Assembly (NCBI GenBank): GCA_017510425.1
Contig: JAFWNJ010000014.1
Coordinates: 37,304-101,303 of the forward strand
Origin: Candidatus Saccharimonadota bacterium
GTDB lineage: Bacteria > Patescibacteriota > Saccharimonadia > Saccharimonadales > Saccharimonadaceae
Direction: 5' to 3'
DNA: 64,000 bases
Under the pieces are notes generated by a model. It searched no databases, was not told where the DNA came from, and worked only from the letters and a program-made list of their open reading frames with translations. Each line of letters opens with the position of its first letter. The first letter of the stretch is position 1. Below, in pieces: positions 1 through 10,016 of this stretch. A program made the translations under genes and the position numbers.

Positions 1-424
1 CTTCATCGGGCCCAGAAGCACCATCACCAGTGGCTCGAAGGACGTAATCGCCATAGCCATATTGCGGCTGACTGAGGTCAAGGCTTAAAGGAAAAGAGCC
101 GGCGGCATAGTCAACGTTTTCATCAATTAAATCAAAGGTCTGTTCTACCCCATTCAAATCCGTATAAACTAATACAACCCTAACATTCGCAACATTCCCG
201 TACGAGATAGTTAAGTTCTTTTCTGGATTTATAGAAACTGTGCCTGACTCAACCCCATCGATACTAATCTCTGGATTGGTCCCGATCACACGTATGACAA
301 TCGTATCTGTTACATTTGATAAAGCTGAAACTCCCGGATTTGGCAAAGCCACCGCAACCGCAGTCATCACGGCGACTGTGACCAATCCGAAAAAGCCCAG
401 TAGTTTTTTATGTGTCTTTTTCAT
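1..424 (-). CDS. Secreted protein of unknown function (3' end outside window)
   Basis: Reading the minus strand from ATG at 424 gives an open frame that runs off the left edge (141 residues visible). It begins MKKTHKKLLGFFGLV and continues with a hydrophobic stretch ending near PNPGVSA, a typical Sec signal peptide. The mature part is rich in V, T, N and G (for example VTDTIVIRVIGTNPEI), as in beta-sandwich surface proteins. It lies 68 bp downstream of the DUF916-like gene on the same strand and is probably co-expressed. I do not recognise a family. Confidence 0.7.
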   Translation of the reverse strand, partial: MKKTHKKLLGFFGLVTVAVMTAVAVALPNPGVSALSNVTDTIVIRVIGTNPEISIDGVESGTVSINPEKNLTISYGNVANVRVVLVYTDLNGVEQTFDLIDENVDYAAGSFPLSLDLSQPQYGYGDYVLRATGDGASGPDE

Positions 425-492
425 CTCTACACTCTTTTTTTATTTTTTTATTTTTATCTGCGAAGTGAGCTTTCGCTCTTAAAGCCCCAGCC

Positions 493-1512
493 CTAGACCG
501 ACAATCTCGAGCGGCGCTCCTTGCGCTTCTTACCACGGATTATACACCATACAATAATAATTGTCAATAGGATTATGGTTATTATTATAGCTGGAACAAT
601 ATTTATTACGACAATCTGTTCTATCGTCTCGGTCTCTCCTGCTGCTTCCACAGTCCAAGTTACTTTGAAAATACCAAATCCAGGCGTTTCTTTCCATTCA
701 TCGGTTACTACTAATTCGGACTCTGGTATTACGGAAACTCTACCGCCATTTGAAGGGGTTTCGTAGTGTCCGCCAAATAGTATTCCGTCCACTACTAGTT
801 TTCCAGAAGCATTGAAATCTATATTGCCAGTGTTTTTTACTTTGGCTATACCGCTAATTGTGTTGCGGGTTATCTCGTTTTCAGTGATAGATTGCCGTAT
901 GGCCAAATCTCTTATCTCGGCCGAAATTATCGATTCGCTGTCGATCGAACGCCCATAGACTACCATACCTGGACTTGCTTCCGTCTTAATGCCATTTGCT
1001 GAGGTCACACCATTGGTGGTGCGTGCGAAAATCACGGCATATTGTCCACCGCTTGGGATGCTGCCTGGTGTCTCAATTCTATATTCAGCTGTATAGGAAG
1101 TATTAGGTGCAATTTTGGCATTAATGGTTTTCTTGTAGGTTCCGTCGGCATCTTTAAAGGTAATCCAACGCGAGAGCTGGGTGTAATTCGTCTCATTACT
1201 AAAACCTAGTTGGTAGGTGTCATTCTGTTCAGAGTAAACATATGAGTACGGAGCGGCGAAGACTTCGATTTCTAGTTCCCTACCTCCGGTGTTATTGACC
1301 GTAAAAGAATCATTATAGACTGAACTACCCGAGAGTTGATATGTCTTGCTGACTGGTGTCAAACTAATATTGGTGCCAGTTTGATCGGCACTTTCTTCCG
1401 CGCTTTGTTCAGGCTCGGTCTCATCTTCCGCATGAACTCCAGATTGAACAAAAAATACCGGACTCATTAGTAGTGCCACAATTACCGACAAATTAATAAT
1501 ACCTTTTTTCAT
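493..1512 (-). CDS. DUF916/WxL-interacting-like secreted protein with C-terminal membrane anchor
   Basis: 339 aa. Residues 1-28 form a Sec signal peptide ending near VHAED, followed by an acidic linker. The middle part (ISLTPVSKTYQL, SFTVNNTGGRELEIEV, SIPSGGQYAVIFA) has the beta-sandwich pattern of DUF916/WxL-interacting or COG1470-like proteins. A hydrophobic segment (VPAIIITIILLTIIIVWCII) followed by a basic tail anchors the C terminus. Such proteins are exported and sit outside the membrane bound to peptidoglycan or partner surface proteins. The start is supported by a strong AAGGAGGT ribosome site 2-3 nt upstream of the ATG. The secreted gene downstream is probably in the same operon. The family assignment is from pattern memory and is moderate. 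Confidence 0.6.
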   Translation of the reverse strand: MKKGIINLSVIVALLMSPVFFVQSGVHAEDETEPEQSAEESADQTGTNISLTPVSKTYQLSGSSVYNDSFTVNNTGGRELEIEVFAAPYSYVYSEQNDTYQLGFSNETNYTQLSRWITFKDADGTYKKTINAKIAPNTSYTAEYRIETPGSIPSGGQYAVIFARTTNGVTSANGIKTEASPGMVVYGRSIDSESIISAEIRDLAIRQSITENEITRNTISGIAKVKNTGNIDFNASGKLVVDGILFGGHYETPSNGGRVSVIPESELVVTDEWKETPGFGIFKVTWTVEAAGETETIEQIVVINIVPAIIITIILLTIIIVWCIIRGKKRKERRSRLSV

Positions 1513-1567
1513 TTACCTCCTTACTCTTTATGCTATTATATCACGCATGCTGGGATTTGGCTAGTGA

Positions 1568-1583
1568 TGTTCTTGCTGGTTTT
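1568..1583 (+). repeat. Left copy of 16-bp direct repeat flanking the IS
   Basis: TGTTCTTGCTGGTTTT, identical to 2673-2688; candidate target-site duplication of the IS481-family element. Confidence 0.85.
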
Positions 1584-2672
1584 ATCAACCTCCCAAACAT
1601 CTTGGACACTTTTTATATAATAAATAAAGGATGTTAAAGATGAGGAATAGAGCTATGCAAGACAAGCAAAGACGCATATACGGCGCCAGGATTCGTTTGG
1701 GCTGGTTTATGGAAGCAAAAAGACTTGGTTCTGTGACTAAAGCCTGCAAATCGCTCGGCGTACCCAAAAGTACTTATTATTACTGGTTTAATAGATGGAA
1801 GAAAGGTCATAGAACATTGAAGAGTTTAATGGATGAACCAAAGACTCCCCATTCACATAAGAACGATCCAAATGAAGAAGTGGTAAGTTTAGTCGTACAA
1901 CTTAGACTAGGTATGATGTACGGAGAAAATCTAATCTCGGTTATTCTGCTTAGAGATTATGATATTAAGATATCGCCACATGGAGTACACAACATACTCT
2001 CCCGTGCTGGATTACTAGAAAAACGCAAGAAAAAAGCCCGTAGGCAATACAGACTTAACGATTATCCATATAGGCCGGGTGAGCTAATGCAATTGGATGT
2101 TAAACATTGGAAACACTCGGCCTATCAGTATGATATCATAGACTGCTGCACTAGAATAAAGTTTAAACTTATCTATGAAGATTATAATGTAAATACTACC
2201 GTTAAATTCTTAGAAAAAGCCATTAGGTTTTATGCTCCAGCTTTTGATATTGAACTTATTCAAATGGACAATGGGACCGAATTTACCAACAACCAAATTC
2301 ATGTAGATAGAAAGAAAGAGCCACCACTCGCTTTACCAGAAAAATGGTTAATAACGCACAACATCGGGTTTAGACATATTCCGCCTAGCTCACCTCATTT
2401 AAACGGTCGTATAGAGCGTCCCCATGGTGTAGATAAGTGGCGATATTCTAGAATGACTTCAGGAAGCCATAGGATAGAAGAATTAAAAAAATTCTGCGAA
2501 GAAGATTGCCTGGATTACAATACTTATAGGCCGCATTCAATGCTGAATTATTTAACACCAGTAGAATTCTTACAAAGTCTACCTGGATATGAGAATGCTT
2601 GTCCAGATTTTTCTGTGCTATACTAGAAACATTAACAACTAAAAGTTGTACAACTTGTTTGGGAGGTTAACC
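1584..2672 (+). mobile_element. IS481-family insertion sequence, complete, with 16-bp flanking direct repeat
   Basis: One transposase gene is bracketed by a perfect 13-bp terminal inverted repeat, AACCTCCCAAACA at 1587-1599 and its complement at 2656-2668; similarity continues imperfectly inward. Directly outside, the 16-bp TGTTCTTGCTGGTTTT occurs at 1568-1583 and again at 2673-2688, as expected for a target-site duplication (IS481 elements make 4-15 bp or so). Removing the element and one repeat copy restores a plain intergenic sequence. The intact repeats and open transposase frame suggest a recent insertion. Confidence 0.85.
1631..2626 (+). CDS. IS481-family transposase (DDE integrase core)
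   Basis: 331 aa. The N-terminal ~60 residues form a helix-turn-helix (SVTKACKSLGVPKSTYYYW). Residues ~140-310 form an rve-type integrase core. The catalytic acidic residues are visible as D in QLDVKHWK, D in IQMDNGTEF and E in NGRIERPHG, about 35 residues after the second. The downstream NTYRPHSMLNYLTPVEFL motif is typical of IS3/IS481 transposases. The frame is intact with no programmed frameshift, unlike IS3. A TATAAT box lies 9 nt before the ATG, inside the element. Confidence 0.9.
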   Translation: MLKMRNRAMQDKQRRIYGARIRLGWFMEAKRLGSVTKACKSLGVPKSTYYYWFNRWKKGHRTLKSLMDEPKTPHSHKNDPNEEVVSLVVQLRLGMMYGENLISVILLRDYDIKISPHGVHNILSRAGLLEKRKKKARRQYRLNDYPYRPGELMQLDVKHWKHSAYQYDIIDCCTRIKFKLIYEDYNVNTTVKFLEKAIRFYAPAFDIELIQMDNGTEFTNNQIHVDRKKEPPLALPEKWLITHNIGFRHIPPSSPHLNGRIERPHGVDKWRYSRMTSGSHRIEELKKFCEEDCLDYNTYRPHSMLNYLTPVEFLQSLPGYENACPDFSVLY

Positions 2673-2688
2673 TGTTCTTGCTGGTTTT
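2673..2688 (+). repeat. Right copy of 16-bp direct repeat flanking the IS
   Basis: Identical to 1568-1583, immediately outside the right terminal inverted repeat. Confidence 0.85.
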
Positions 2689-2777
2689 GTTACTGGGAGG
2701 AGGTTACCTTCTTAATGCTATGCTGTGAGTGTGATATTGACAAATGCAACATCAGAAATTCTGTTATAATAGAGTGA

Positions 2778-3179
2778 ATGAATAAGAGCGAGAAAAAACA
2801 AGGCGTTTTTAAGCCAGTTGGTAGAAGGGTGTGGCCACACGAAGATCGCACTGCCAATATATTAGCATCGCACGGGCATTATGTTGAGTTTTTGCCGGAA
2901 AACAGAATAAGTTCCGCTGATATACTTTTTGACGGAGTATTATACGAAATGAAATCGCCAAGATCTTCTAATACTAATTCTATGGAGCAATTAATCAAAG
3001 ATGCGCTATATAAAAAGCAATGTCCAAACATTGTATTCGATTCGCTTCGCCTAAAAGGTATCCGTGATGAAAAAGTCATTGAATTTTTAATTTCCCAAGT
3101 TAAAACCAGGAAAAAAATTAAGAATATGCTCTTTGTGAACAAGCGCCATGAGCTTATTGACATTTTTACCTTAATTTGA
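2778..3179 (+). CDS. Stand-alone CdiA-CT-like nuclease (PD-(D/E)XK fold, probable toxin domain)
   Basis: 133 aa with no signal peptide. The order of motifs is that of CdiA C-terminal tRNase-like domains: ENRTAN-type helix (HEDRTANILASHG), strand VEFLPE, then DILFDGVLYEMKSP, a Ser/Asn-rich turn and a helix (MEQLIKDALYKKQ) leading into NIVFDSLRL. D in ADILFDG and the E-x-K of YEMKSP form the presumed metal site. It is a solitary gene rather than the end of a large CDI protein. A TATAAT box ends 7 nt before the ATG, so the mRNA would be nearly leaderless. It sits between the IS element and tRNA-Leu. A second relative lies at 63489-63908. No immunity-like gene follows; a terminator does. A role in phage-type or interbacterial toxicity is inference. 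Confidence 0.65.
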   Translation: MNKSEKKQGVFKPVGRRVWPHEDRTANILASHGHYVEFLPENRISSADILFDGVLYEMKSPRSSNTNSMEQLIKDALYKKQCPNIVFDSLRLKGIRDEKVIEFLISQVKTRKKIKNMLFVNKRHELIDIFTLI

Positions 3180-3195
3180 TAGAATAAAAGTATTG

Positions 3196-3234
3196 AAACC
3201 CCGCACGACTCCGAAGGAATCTACCGCGGGGTTT
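3196..3234 (+). terminator. Hairpin terminator after the CdiA-CT-like gene
   Basis: AAACCCCGC pairs with GCGGGGTTT across a 21-nt loop, 17 bp after the stop codon. The A-run on one side and T-run on the other would let it work in both directions. Confidence 0.6.
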
Positions 3235-3257
3235 CCTAGTTTCTGGTAATTATTTGC

Positions 3258-3272
3258 TGGTGTGCCTGACTA
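3258..3272 (+). repeat. Partial duplicate of the tRNA-Leu(GAG) 3' end
   Basis: TGGTGTGCCTGACTA matches 14 of 15 bases of the tRNA-Leu 3' end at 3336-3350 (TGGTGCGCCTGACTA), in direct orientation 78 bp away. This could be a remnant attachment site. Confidence 0.5.
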
Positions 3273-3275
3273 ATC

Positions 3276-3325
3276 ATTGCTCGCCAAAGGCGAGCAAGAA
3301 AAAAGGCCGAGATACCGGCTTTTAA
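3276..3325 (-). terminator. Hairpins ending the tRNA-Leu(GAG) transcript
   Basis: On the minus strand, AAAAGCCGGTATCTCGGCCTTTTTT is followed by a second hairpin GCTCGCCTTTGGCGAGC. The first has a clean U-tract and reads as an intrinsic terminator. Confidence 0.6.
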
Positions 3326-3335
3326 CTTGAATTAA

Positions 3336-3427
3336 TGGTGCGCCTGACTAGACTCGAACTAGCACAGCCGTGAATATGGCCACTACCACCTCAAGGTAGC
3401 GTGTCTACCAATTCCACCACAGGCGCA
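3336..3427 (-). tRNA. tRNA-Leu (anticodon GAG)
   Basis: The minus-strand product starts TGCGCCTGTGGTGG and ends in encoded CCA; the 7-bp acceptor stem TGCGCCT/AGGCGCA is intact. The anticodon stem CTACC/GGTAG encloses loop TTGAGGT, giving anticodon GAG. The long variable arm (GTGGCCATATTCACGGC) is the class II hallmark, and the T-loop reads GTTCGAGTC. Length is 92 nt. Downstream (to the left) two hairpins, GCCGGTATCTCGGC and GCTCGCC/GGCGAGC, likely end transcription. Confidence 0.95.
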
Positions 3428-3454
3428 TATTGTAATTATACCATATTATTACTG

Positions 3455-5191
3455 TTATGGGGTTTTATTTTTAGTGGCTGTATTTACTGCCCAGGTATTA
3501 ACATCGTTAAATCTATCCAGGGCTGTTACCAGTTTAAGGTCATTGCTAAAGGTGCGCACATTACGGTTATAATAATAGGCCAGATTAGGCTGATAAATGC
3601 CAATTGCCGGCACATTGGAGACCCAATACTCGAGGAACCTTTCATACTTTTTAATCCTTAGAGATTCATCCAATGTTTCCCTACCGCCTAGCAGCAAGTC
3701 ATCCACAAGTGCATTGCGATAATTCGAAAGATTTAGTCCGGATTGTGATACTTGCGACGAATGATAATACGGCAGAGGATCCGGATCCGCTCCCAGCTCG
3801 ATTTCGTAAATCAGCAAATCATAGCTCCTTTTAGAGAGAACATTCGAGACGAATTCCTGGTTTTCTTCGTAGGTGGAGATATGAACATCATAGCCCAGCT
3901 CAGTCAGGGCGTTCCCGACTAGCTCAGATACCTTAGGTAGGAATCCGGAATTTACCGTCGCAATTTCTAGGAACTTCCTTTCGCCGCCATTTAACTCCGC
4001 CAGTTTCGATTTAGCTGCTTCCAGATTATATTCCGGCAAGGCCGGGTAGTTCTCTAACTTAAGCTGCGACTCTAGCAAAGGGTAACTTAGCGCAATAGTA
4101 TTTGGAGCTTCGTTCCTGATCTCGGCCATATTAATACCCTGTCGGATTGCCTCTCTCACGGCTATATCCTTGACATTCTGACTCGTGGTATTAAAGAAGA
4201 TAAATGCACCCGAATTTAAACTAGAATTCTTATGGTGAAACTGTGCAGAGGTAATTTTATCATCAACCGCCTCTGTTAGCTCCGCAGTTGCCGTTACCGT
4301 ACCTGCATTGATGGCGCTAATGATGCTCTCCTGATCAGTAAAAATATGAATAGCAAAACTACTCAACATAGTCTGTTTCCTATAATAATATGGATTAGAC
4401 GATAGGTATATCACCTTCTCGTTGCTGGTTGAACTGGACTGCGCAGCATTGAAGAAAAATGGTCCCGAACCAGTCGGCGCATTGGAGAAGCTATCCTCGA
4501 TTAACGTCTTAGGATCGGAATCCGACAGCAAATGCTCCGGCACCACTGGAATGACCAGCGCGGTCATGAAATCCGCATACGGAGTCGCCAAGGTAAACAC
4601 GATTTCGTTGTTCTCATTAGCTTCCACCTTAACATTAGCCAGATTCGCATCATAAATAGTATTTACCGCAGGATTCTTGATTAAATTTAACGTAAACATG
4701 ACATCATCGGTGGTCAATGGTTCCCCGTCCGACCACTTTAGGTCGTCTCGGATTTTTACCGTCCAGATGCGCCCATTTTCGCTTGGTCTGATATATTCGG
4801 CCAGCTGTGGTGCCGGGTGGCCCGAGCGGTCAATCGCGGCTATGGTTGAAAACATCAGCCTACTCAGCACTCGCTCACTGTTGGTATTGGCAAATAATGG
4901 GTTCATCGAATTTACTTCTCCTATGGTGGCCTCTATGTAAGTCCCGCCAGTAGACCAAGAATTCCCAGCATATGAATCCCCAAACCAAAAAGCTTGCGCA
5001 ATCGCCAACATAATTAGAGCGACCACTAGTAGTCCCCATTCAAGAATTAAGAGTCTGATACTGGCAATATGAGAAAACCTTCCAATAATATTCTCGCGGA
5101 TGTGTTCCTTACTCTCCGCACCAACCTGAACCGAAGCCTTTGAGAACTTCTTTAGGAATTTTTGCCCACGCTTTTTAAGAGATTTTTTCAT
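3455..5191 (-). CDS. Membrane-anchored ABC-type peptide-binding protein (SBP family 5)
   Basis: 578 aa. A basic cytoplasmic N-terminus (~50 residues) is followed by one membrane segment (LRLLILEWGLLVVALIMLAIAQ region) and then a large outside domain. The outside part carries the family-5 oligopeptide/dipeptide-binding signature: LMFSTIAAIDRSGHPAPQLAE, WTVKIRDDLKWSDGEPLTTDDV and FTLNLIKNP. Normal DppA/OppA proteins are lipoproteins; this one uses an uncleaved anchor and a positively charged cytosolic tail. No permease or ATPase genes are beside it, so its partner must be encoded elsewhere or it works alone. The gene ends 1 bp from secG upstream of it and is probably co-transcribed with secG. 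Confidence 0.8.
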   Translation of the reverse strand: MKKSLKKRGQKFLKKFSKASVQVGAESKEHIRENIIGRFSHIASIRLLILEWGLLVVALIMLAIAQAFWFGDSYAGNSWSTGGTYIEATIGEVNSMNPLFANTNSERVLSRLMFSTIAAIDRSGHPAPQLAEYIRPSENGRIWTVKIRDDLKWSDGEPLTTDDVMFTLNLIKNPAVNTIYDANLANVKVEANENNEIVFTLATPYADFMTALVIPVVPEHLLSDSDPKTLIEDSFSNAPTGSGPFFFNAAQSSSTSNEKVIYLSSNPYYYRKQTMLSSFAIHIFTDQESIISAINAGTVTATAELTEAVDDKITSAQFHHKNSSLNSGAFIFFNTTSQNVKDIAVREAIRQGINMAEIRNEAPNTIALSYPLLESQLKLENYPALPEYNLEAAKSKLAELNGGERKFLEIATVNSGFLPKVSELVGNALTELGYDVHISTYEENQEFVSNVLSKRSYDLLIYEIELGADPDPLPYYHSSQVSQSGLNLSNYRNALVDDLLLGGRETLDESLRIKKYERFLEYWVSNVPAIGIYQPNLAYYYNRNVRTFSNDLKLVTALDRFNDVNTWAVNTATKNKTP

Positions 5192-5192
5192 A

Positions 5193-5420
5193 CTATGATG
5201 GAATTAATAATAGTCCTAGAATCGATAAAACAAAAATCACGGCAAACACAATAGTGGTAATAAAGAGTGATTTTTCCAATCCACGGCGAGTAGTATAAAG
5301 CTCACCAGAGCTACCAAATCCAGCGCCGAGCGAGGCGCCGCGCTGTTGTAATAGGACTAAAAGAATGGTAAAAATGGCCGAAATAAATGTAACTACTTCC
5401 AGGAAATTGCCGATATTCAT
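5193..5420 (-). CDS. secG: Preprotein translocase subunit SecG
   Basis: 75 aa with two membrane segments: LEVVTFISAIFTILLVLLQ and FITTIVFAVIFVLSILGLLLI. Between them is the diagnostic SecG loop QQRGASLGAGFGSSGELY, close to the family consensus of a GG/GA-rich motif after the first helix. It is an accessory subunit of SecYEG. An AAGGAG ribosome site precedes the ATG. The peptide-binding gene follows after 1 bp. Confidence 0.9.
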   Translation of the reverse strand: MNIGNFLEVVTFISAIFTILLVLLQQRGASLGAGFGSSGELYTTRRGLEKSLFITTIVFAVIFVLSILGLLLIPS

Positions 5421-5441
5421 AAAATAACTCCTTTGACAAAA

Positions 5442-6701
5442 TCATTTTAGCATACTTTTACGTTTGAGTAAAGAATGGTAAGTGATTGCGAAGCGATGTG
5501 CTTCCTCATCAATCCGGGCAATCAATTTCGCAATATGGGAATCCGAAGGTAACTCCACCGTCTCGGTGCGCCCCGGAATGACAATCTTAACCAAAGCATT
5601 ACGTGAATGGTCGCCGGACTTGTCGCGCCCGATGAGCTTAATGTCGTACGGCTCCACCAGTGGTAGCACTGCATTTACTTGTGTAACGCCGCCATCTAAT
5701 ATGATCAAATCAGGAAAGTTCCACTCTTTATGCTTCAGACGTCGCGTAATTACTTCGGTCATACTTTTCAAATCGTCATTTCTAGAGGTTCGTACCTTGA
5801 ATTTCCGATATTCATTTCTCGCTGAAGCCCCATTGATAAACACCACCATGCTACCCACCGTGTTTTCGCCCGATTGGTGTGAAATGTCATAGCCTTCAAT
5901 TCGTCGAGGAGGCTTCTCGAGGCCCAGCATGTTCTGTAACTGTTTCAGGGCCTGATCGGATGAAATATCCAGAAATTCCTTATCGGAAAAAACAATTTTC
6001 CTCTTCAGCTCTTTTAATCCCAGCAATTGGTCTCTGGCCTCAGCAGCCAGTTCATAATTCCCCTTCGCGGCTTCGCTCTTCATGGTCTGCTCGAGGTCAT
6101 TTAGTAGCTTCTTGCGGTCACCCTCGATATATCTAATCAGATTTTTCAAATTTTTCTTGTAATTTTTCGGTGTGGTTTTTCCAATTTCAATACCCGGAGT
6201 CAGGCCAAGGTCGGTGTCTAAATCTTTATGTTCAGTATAGGGTTTTACGTAATATGGGAAGATTCGTCTCAGTATTCTCACGGCCTTCTCGACCGAAAGC
6301 TTACCGTAAAACGGCCCAATGTAGGTCGCCCTGTCGTCAACCGGGTTACGGGTAAATGATATATAGGGCACTTCTTCGTTCATCGTGATTCGGACATAGG
6401 ATACGGTCTTATCGTCCCTTAGTAAGATGTTCCATTTAGGCATGTATCGCTTTATCATTTCAGATTCTAAAAAAAGCGCATCCATTTCCGTATCAACCAC
6501 AATCCAATCCGTATCGGCGATTTCGCGCACCAAAGCCTCAGTCTTTGTATCCTTCTTAGATTTCTGGAAGTACTGTCGCACGCGGTTTTTCAAAACCGCC
6601 GCCTTCCCCACATAAATCACTTCGCCAGTAGAGTTTTTATGAAAATAAACCCCCGGACTGGCCGGGAGTTTCTTTAGTTTTTGTTTCAAAGCCTCGTTCA
6701 T
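5442..6701 (-). CDS. uvrC: UvrC-like excinuclease subunit C, shortened, without Fe-S cysteines or HhH end
   Basis: 419 aa against roughly 600 for typical UvrC. It has the N-terminal GIY-YIG nuclease (PASPGVYFHKNSTGEVIYVG), a UVR helix pair (YELAAEARDQLLGLKELK) and the RNase-H-like 5' nuclease domain (IEGYDISHQSGENTVGSMVV, PDLIILDGGVTQV, ending EEAHRFAITYHSLLKRKS). It stops there, so the C-terminal (HhH)2 DNA-binding part is absent. The stretch where UvrC normally carries a cysteine cluster (after LRRIFPYYVKP) has none. Nucleotide excision repair incision is the inferred role. A perfect promoter (TTGACA, 17 bp, TATAAT) ends 6 nt before the ATG. Confidence 0.85.
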   Translation of the reverse strand: MNEALKQKLKKLPASPGVYFHKNSTGEVIYVGKAAVLKNRVRQYFQKSKKDTKTEALVREIADTDWIVVDTEMDALFLESEMIKRYMPKWNILLRDDKTVSYVRITMNEEVPYISFTRNPVDDRATYIGPFYGKLSVEKAVRILRRIFPYYVKPYTEHKDLDTDLGLTPGIEIGKTTPKNYKKNLKNLIRYIEGDRKKLLNDLEQTMKSEAAKGNYELAAEARDQLLGLKELKRKIVFSDKEFLDISSDQALKQLQNMLGLEKPPRRIEGYDISHQSGENTVGSMVVFINGASARNEYRKFKVRTSRNDDLKSMTEVITRRLKHKEWNFPDLIILDGGVTQVNAVLPLVEPYDIKLIGRDKSGDHSRNALVKIVIPGRTETVELPSDSHIAKLIARIDEEAHRFAITYHSLLKRKSMLK

Positions 6702-6707
6702 AACTTA

Positions 6708-6736
6708 ATTATATCATACTTATGTATAATTGTCAA
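6708..6736 (-). promoter_or_regulatory. Consensus sigma-70-type promoter of uvrC, leaderless start
   Basis: On the minus strand TTGACA (6736-6731), 17-bp spacer, TATAAT (6713-6708), then only TAAGTT before the ATG at 6701. A normal transcription start would fall on or next to the A of ATG. Confidence 0.8.
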
Positions 6737-6738
6737 GC

Positions 6739-7929
6739 TTACCAATCTTCGTCCCAATCTACCTCATACCAATCCTCGTCCCAGTCGTCCCAATCAGTGT
6801 CGATTTCTACCAAATCCGAGTCCGTATCCGGCAGCATATAGAATCCAGACATCAACTGATTAATCACATCGGTAAAATCGGTGTATTCGACCGGCTCGGT
6901 CACGGTGACGTTGGTCGGATAGGAGAAGCCGAGATCGATAATCAAGGAAGCCGCTCCATCATTAAGATTAGATTCCATGTATAGGCGCGAGAAATCATTC
7001 TGTCCATTTAACTCCACAAATACCTTCGGCATTTTATCTACAATGGTCTTAATATCTTCTTCGCTTACACTTACACTGTCCTCATATCCTAGGCAGGTAT
7101 AAACTTTTCCGACCAAGTTGCTATTCGTAATTGAATTGACAAAACTAGTCAGATTTTTGCTATCAAGTCCCACTTGGTAGACTTGACTATGCTTGCTTGG
7201 GATAAAGACATTCTCGGTGGTTGACGTGATGAACGGATACTTGTTGTATAGTTCAGCTGCAGTATTGTTTGTCTTGCTTAGATCCGTCACCAGATCTGTT
7301 ACACAACTAATGGGGCTTTCCTGCGTGGAACCACCGCTCATTGATTGAATCATCTCAGCCGAAACCCTTAGCCAGGTTCCGTCTATCGATTCCACTACGT
7401 CAAGAGTGTCAGAGCTCGTCACGCCCGTGCCTAATAGTCCAGAATCCTCTAAAGCAGCAGTGGCTCCGTCAATTTTAAAATACACATTTCCATCGGCGGC
7501 GTAAATCTCATTGAATTTAACGGAGAAATCTTTATCTTCGGAAGTTGTAAAGGTTAGAACTGCCGAGGAAGTATTAATCATCGAACCGGTCACAATATCG
7601 GAATCTAGATTGACATTGACTCGCTTAATTGGCGAACCCTCCTGATTAATCAGGATATTAAACTCCCCGTCAATCGCTACGTTTTTAGGTGTAGCACCAC
7701 TCATGATTCTCTGCATCGCAGTGGCCACTGGATTCTGATTTAGTAGGCCTGGCAGGAGTAACACTGCCGCTACGGCGCCACCAATTAGAGCCACAGCCCC
7801 AATTATAATCCCGACAATCAGACCAGTCTTTTTCTTCTTGATTGGCTCGGGTGTTGCTTGATTAGAACTCGGTGCCTGCTCTGGAGTTGGATTTAGAGGG
7901 CTCGGGGTTCCACCGGAATTTTCATTCAT
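6739..7929 (-). CDS. Single-pass membrane protein with large outside domain and D/W-rich tail
   Basis: 396 aa. A proline-rich cytoplasmic N-terminus (TPSPLNPTPEQAP) with a KKKK stop is followed by one membrane helix (LIVGIIIGAVALIGGAVAAV). The ~330-residue outside part has alternating beta-type sequence of unknown family, loosely reminiscent of LppX/DUF-type lipid-binding domains. The end is strikingly acidic and aromatic: DWDDWDEDWYEVDWDEDW. It sits head to head with enolase, and AAAGGAG supports the start. Function unknown. Confidence 0.75.
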   Translation of the reverse strand: MNENSGGTPSPLNPTPEQAPSSNQATPEPIKKKKTGLIVGIIIGAVALIGGAVAAVLLLPGLLNQNPVATAMQRIMSGATPKNVAIDGEFNILINQEGSPIKRVNVNLDSDIVTGSMINTSSAVLTFTTSEDKDFSVKFNEIYAADGNVYFKIDGATAALEDSGLLGTGVTSSDTLDVVESIDGTWLRVSAEMIQSMSGGSTQESPISCVTDLVTDLSKTNNTAAELYNKYPFITSTTENVFIPSKHSQVYQVGLDSKNLTSFVNSITNSNLVGKVYTCLGYEDSVSVSEEDIKTIVDKMPKVFVELNGQNDFSRLYMESNLNDGAASLIIDLGFSYPTNVTVTEPVEYTDFTDVINQLMSGFYMLPDTDSDLVEIDTDWDDWDEDWYEVDWDEDW

Positions 7930-7971
7930 AAATAACTCCTTTAACTTGTTTATAAAACCATTTTACCATAA

Positions 7972-9973
<2,002 letters not shown>

Positions 9974-10016
9974 TTTTATCCTTTTAGCTATTATAACCTA
10001 TAATCTGTAAAAACTT

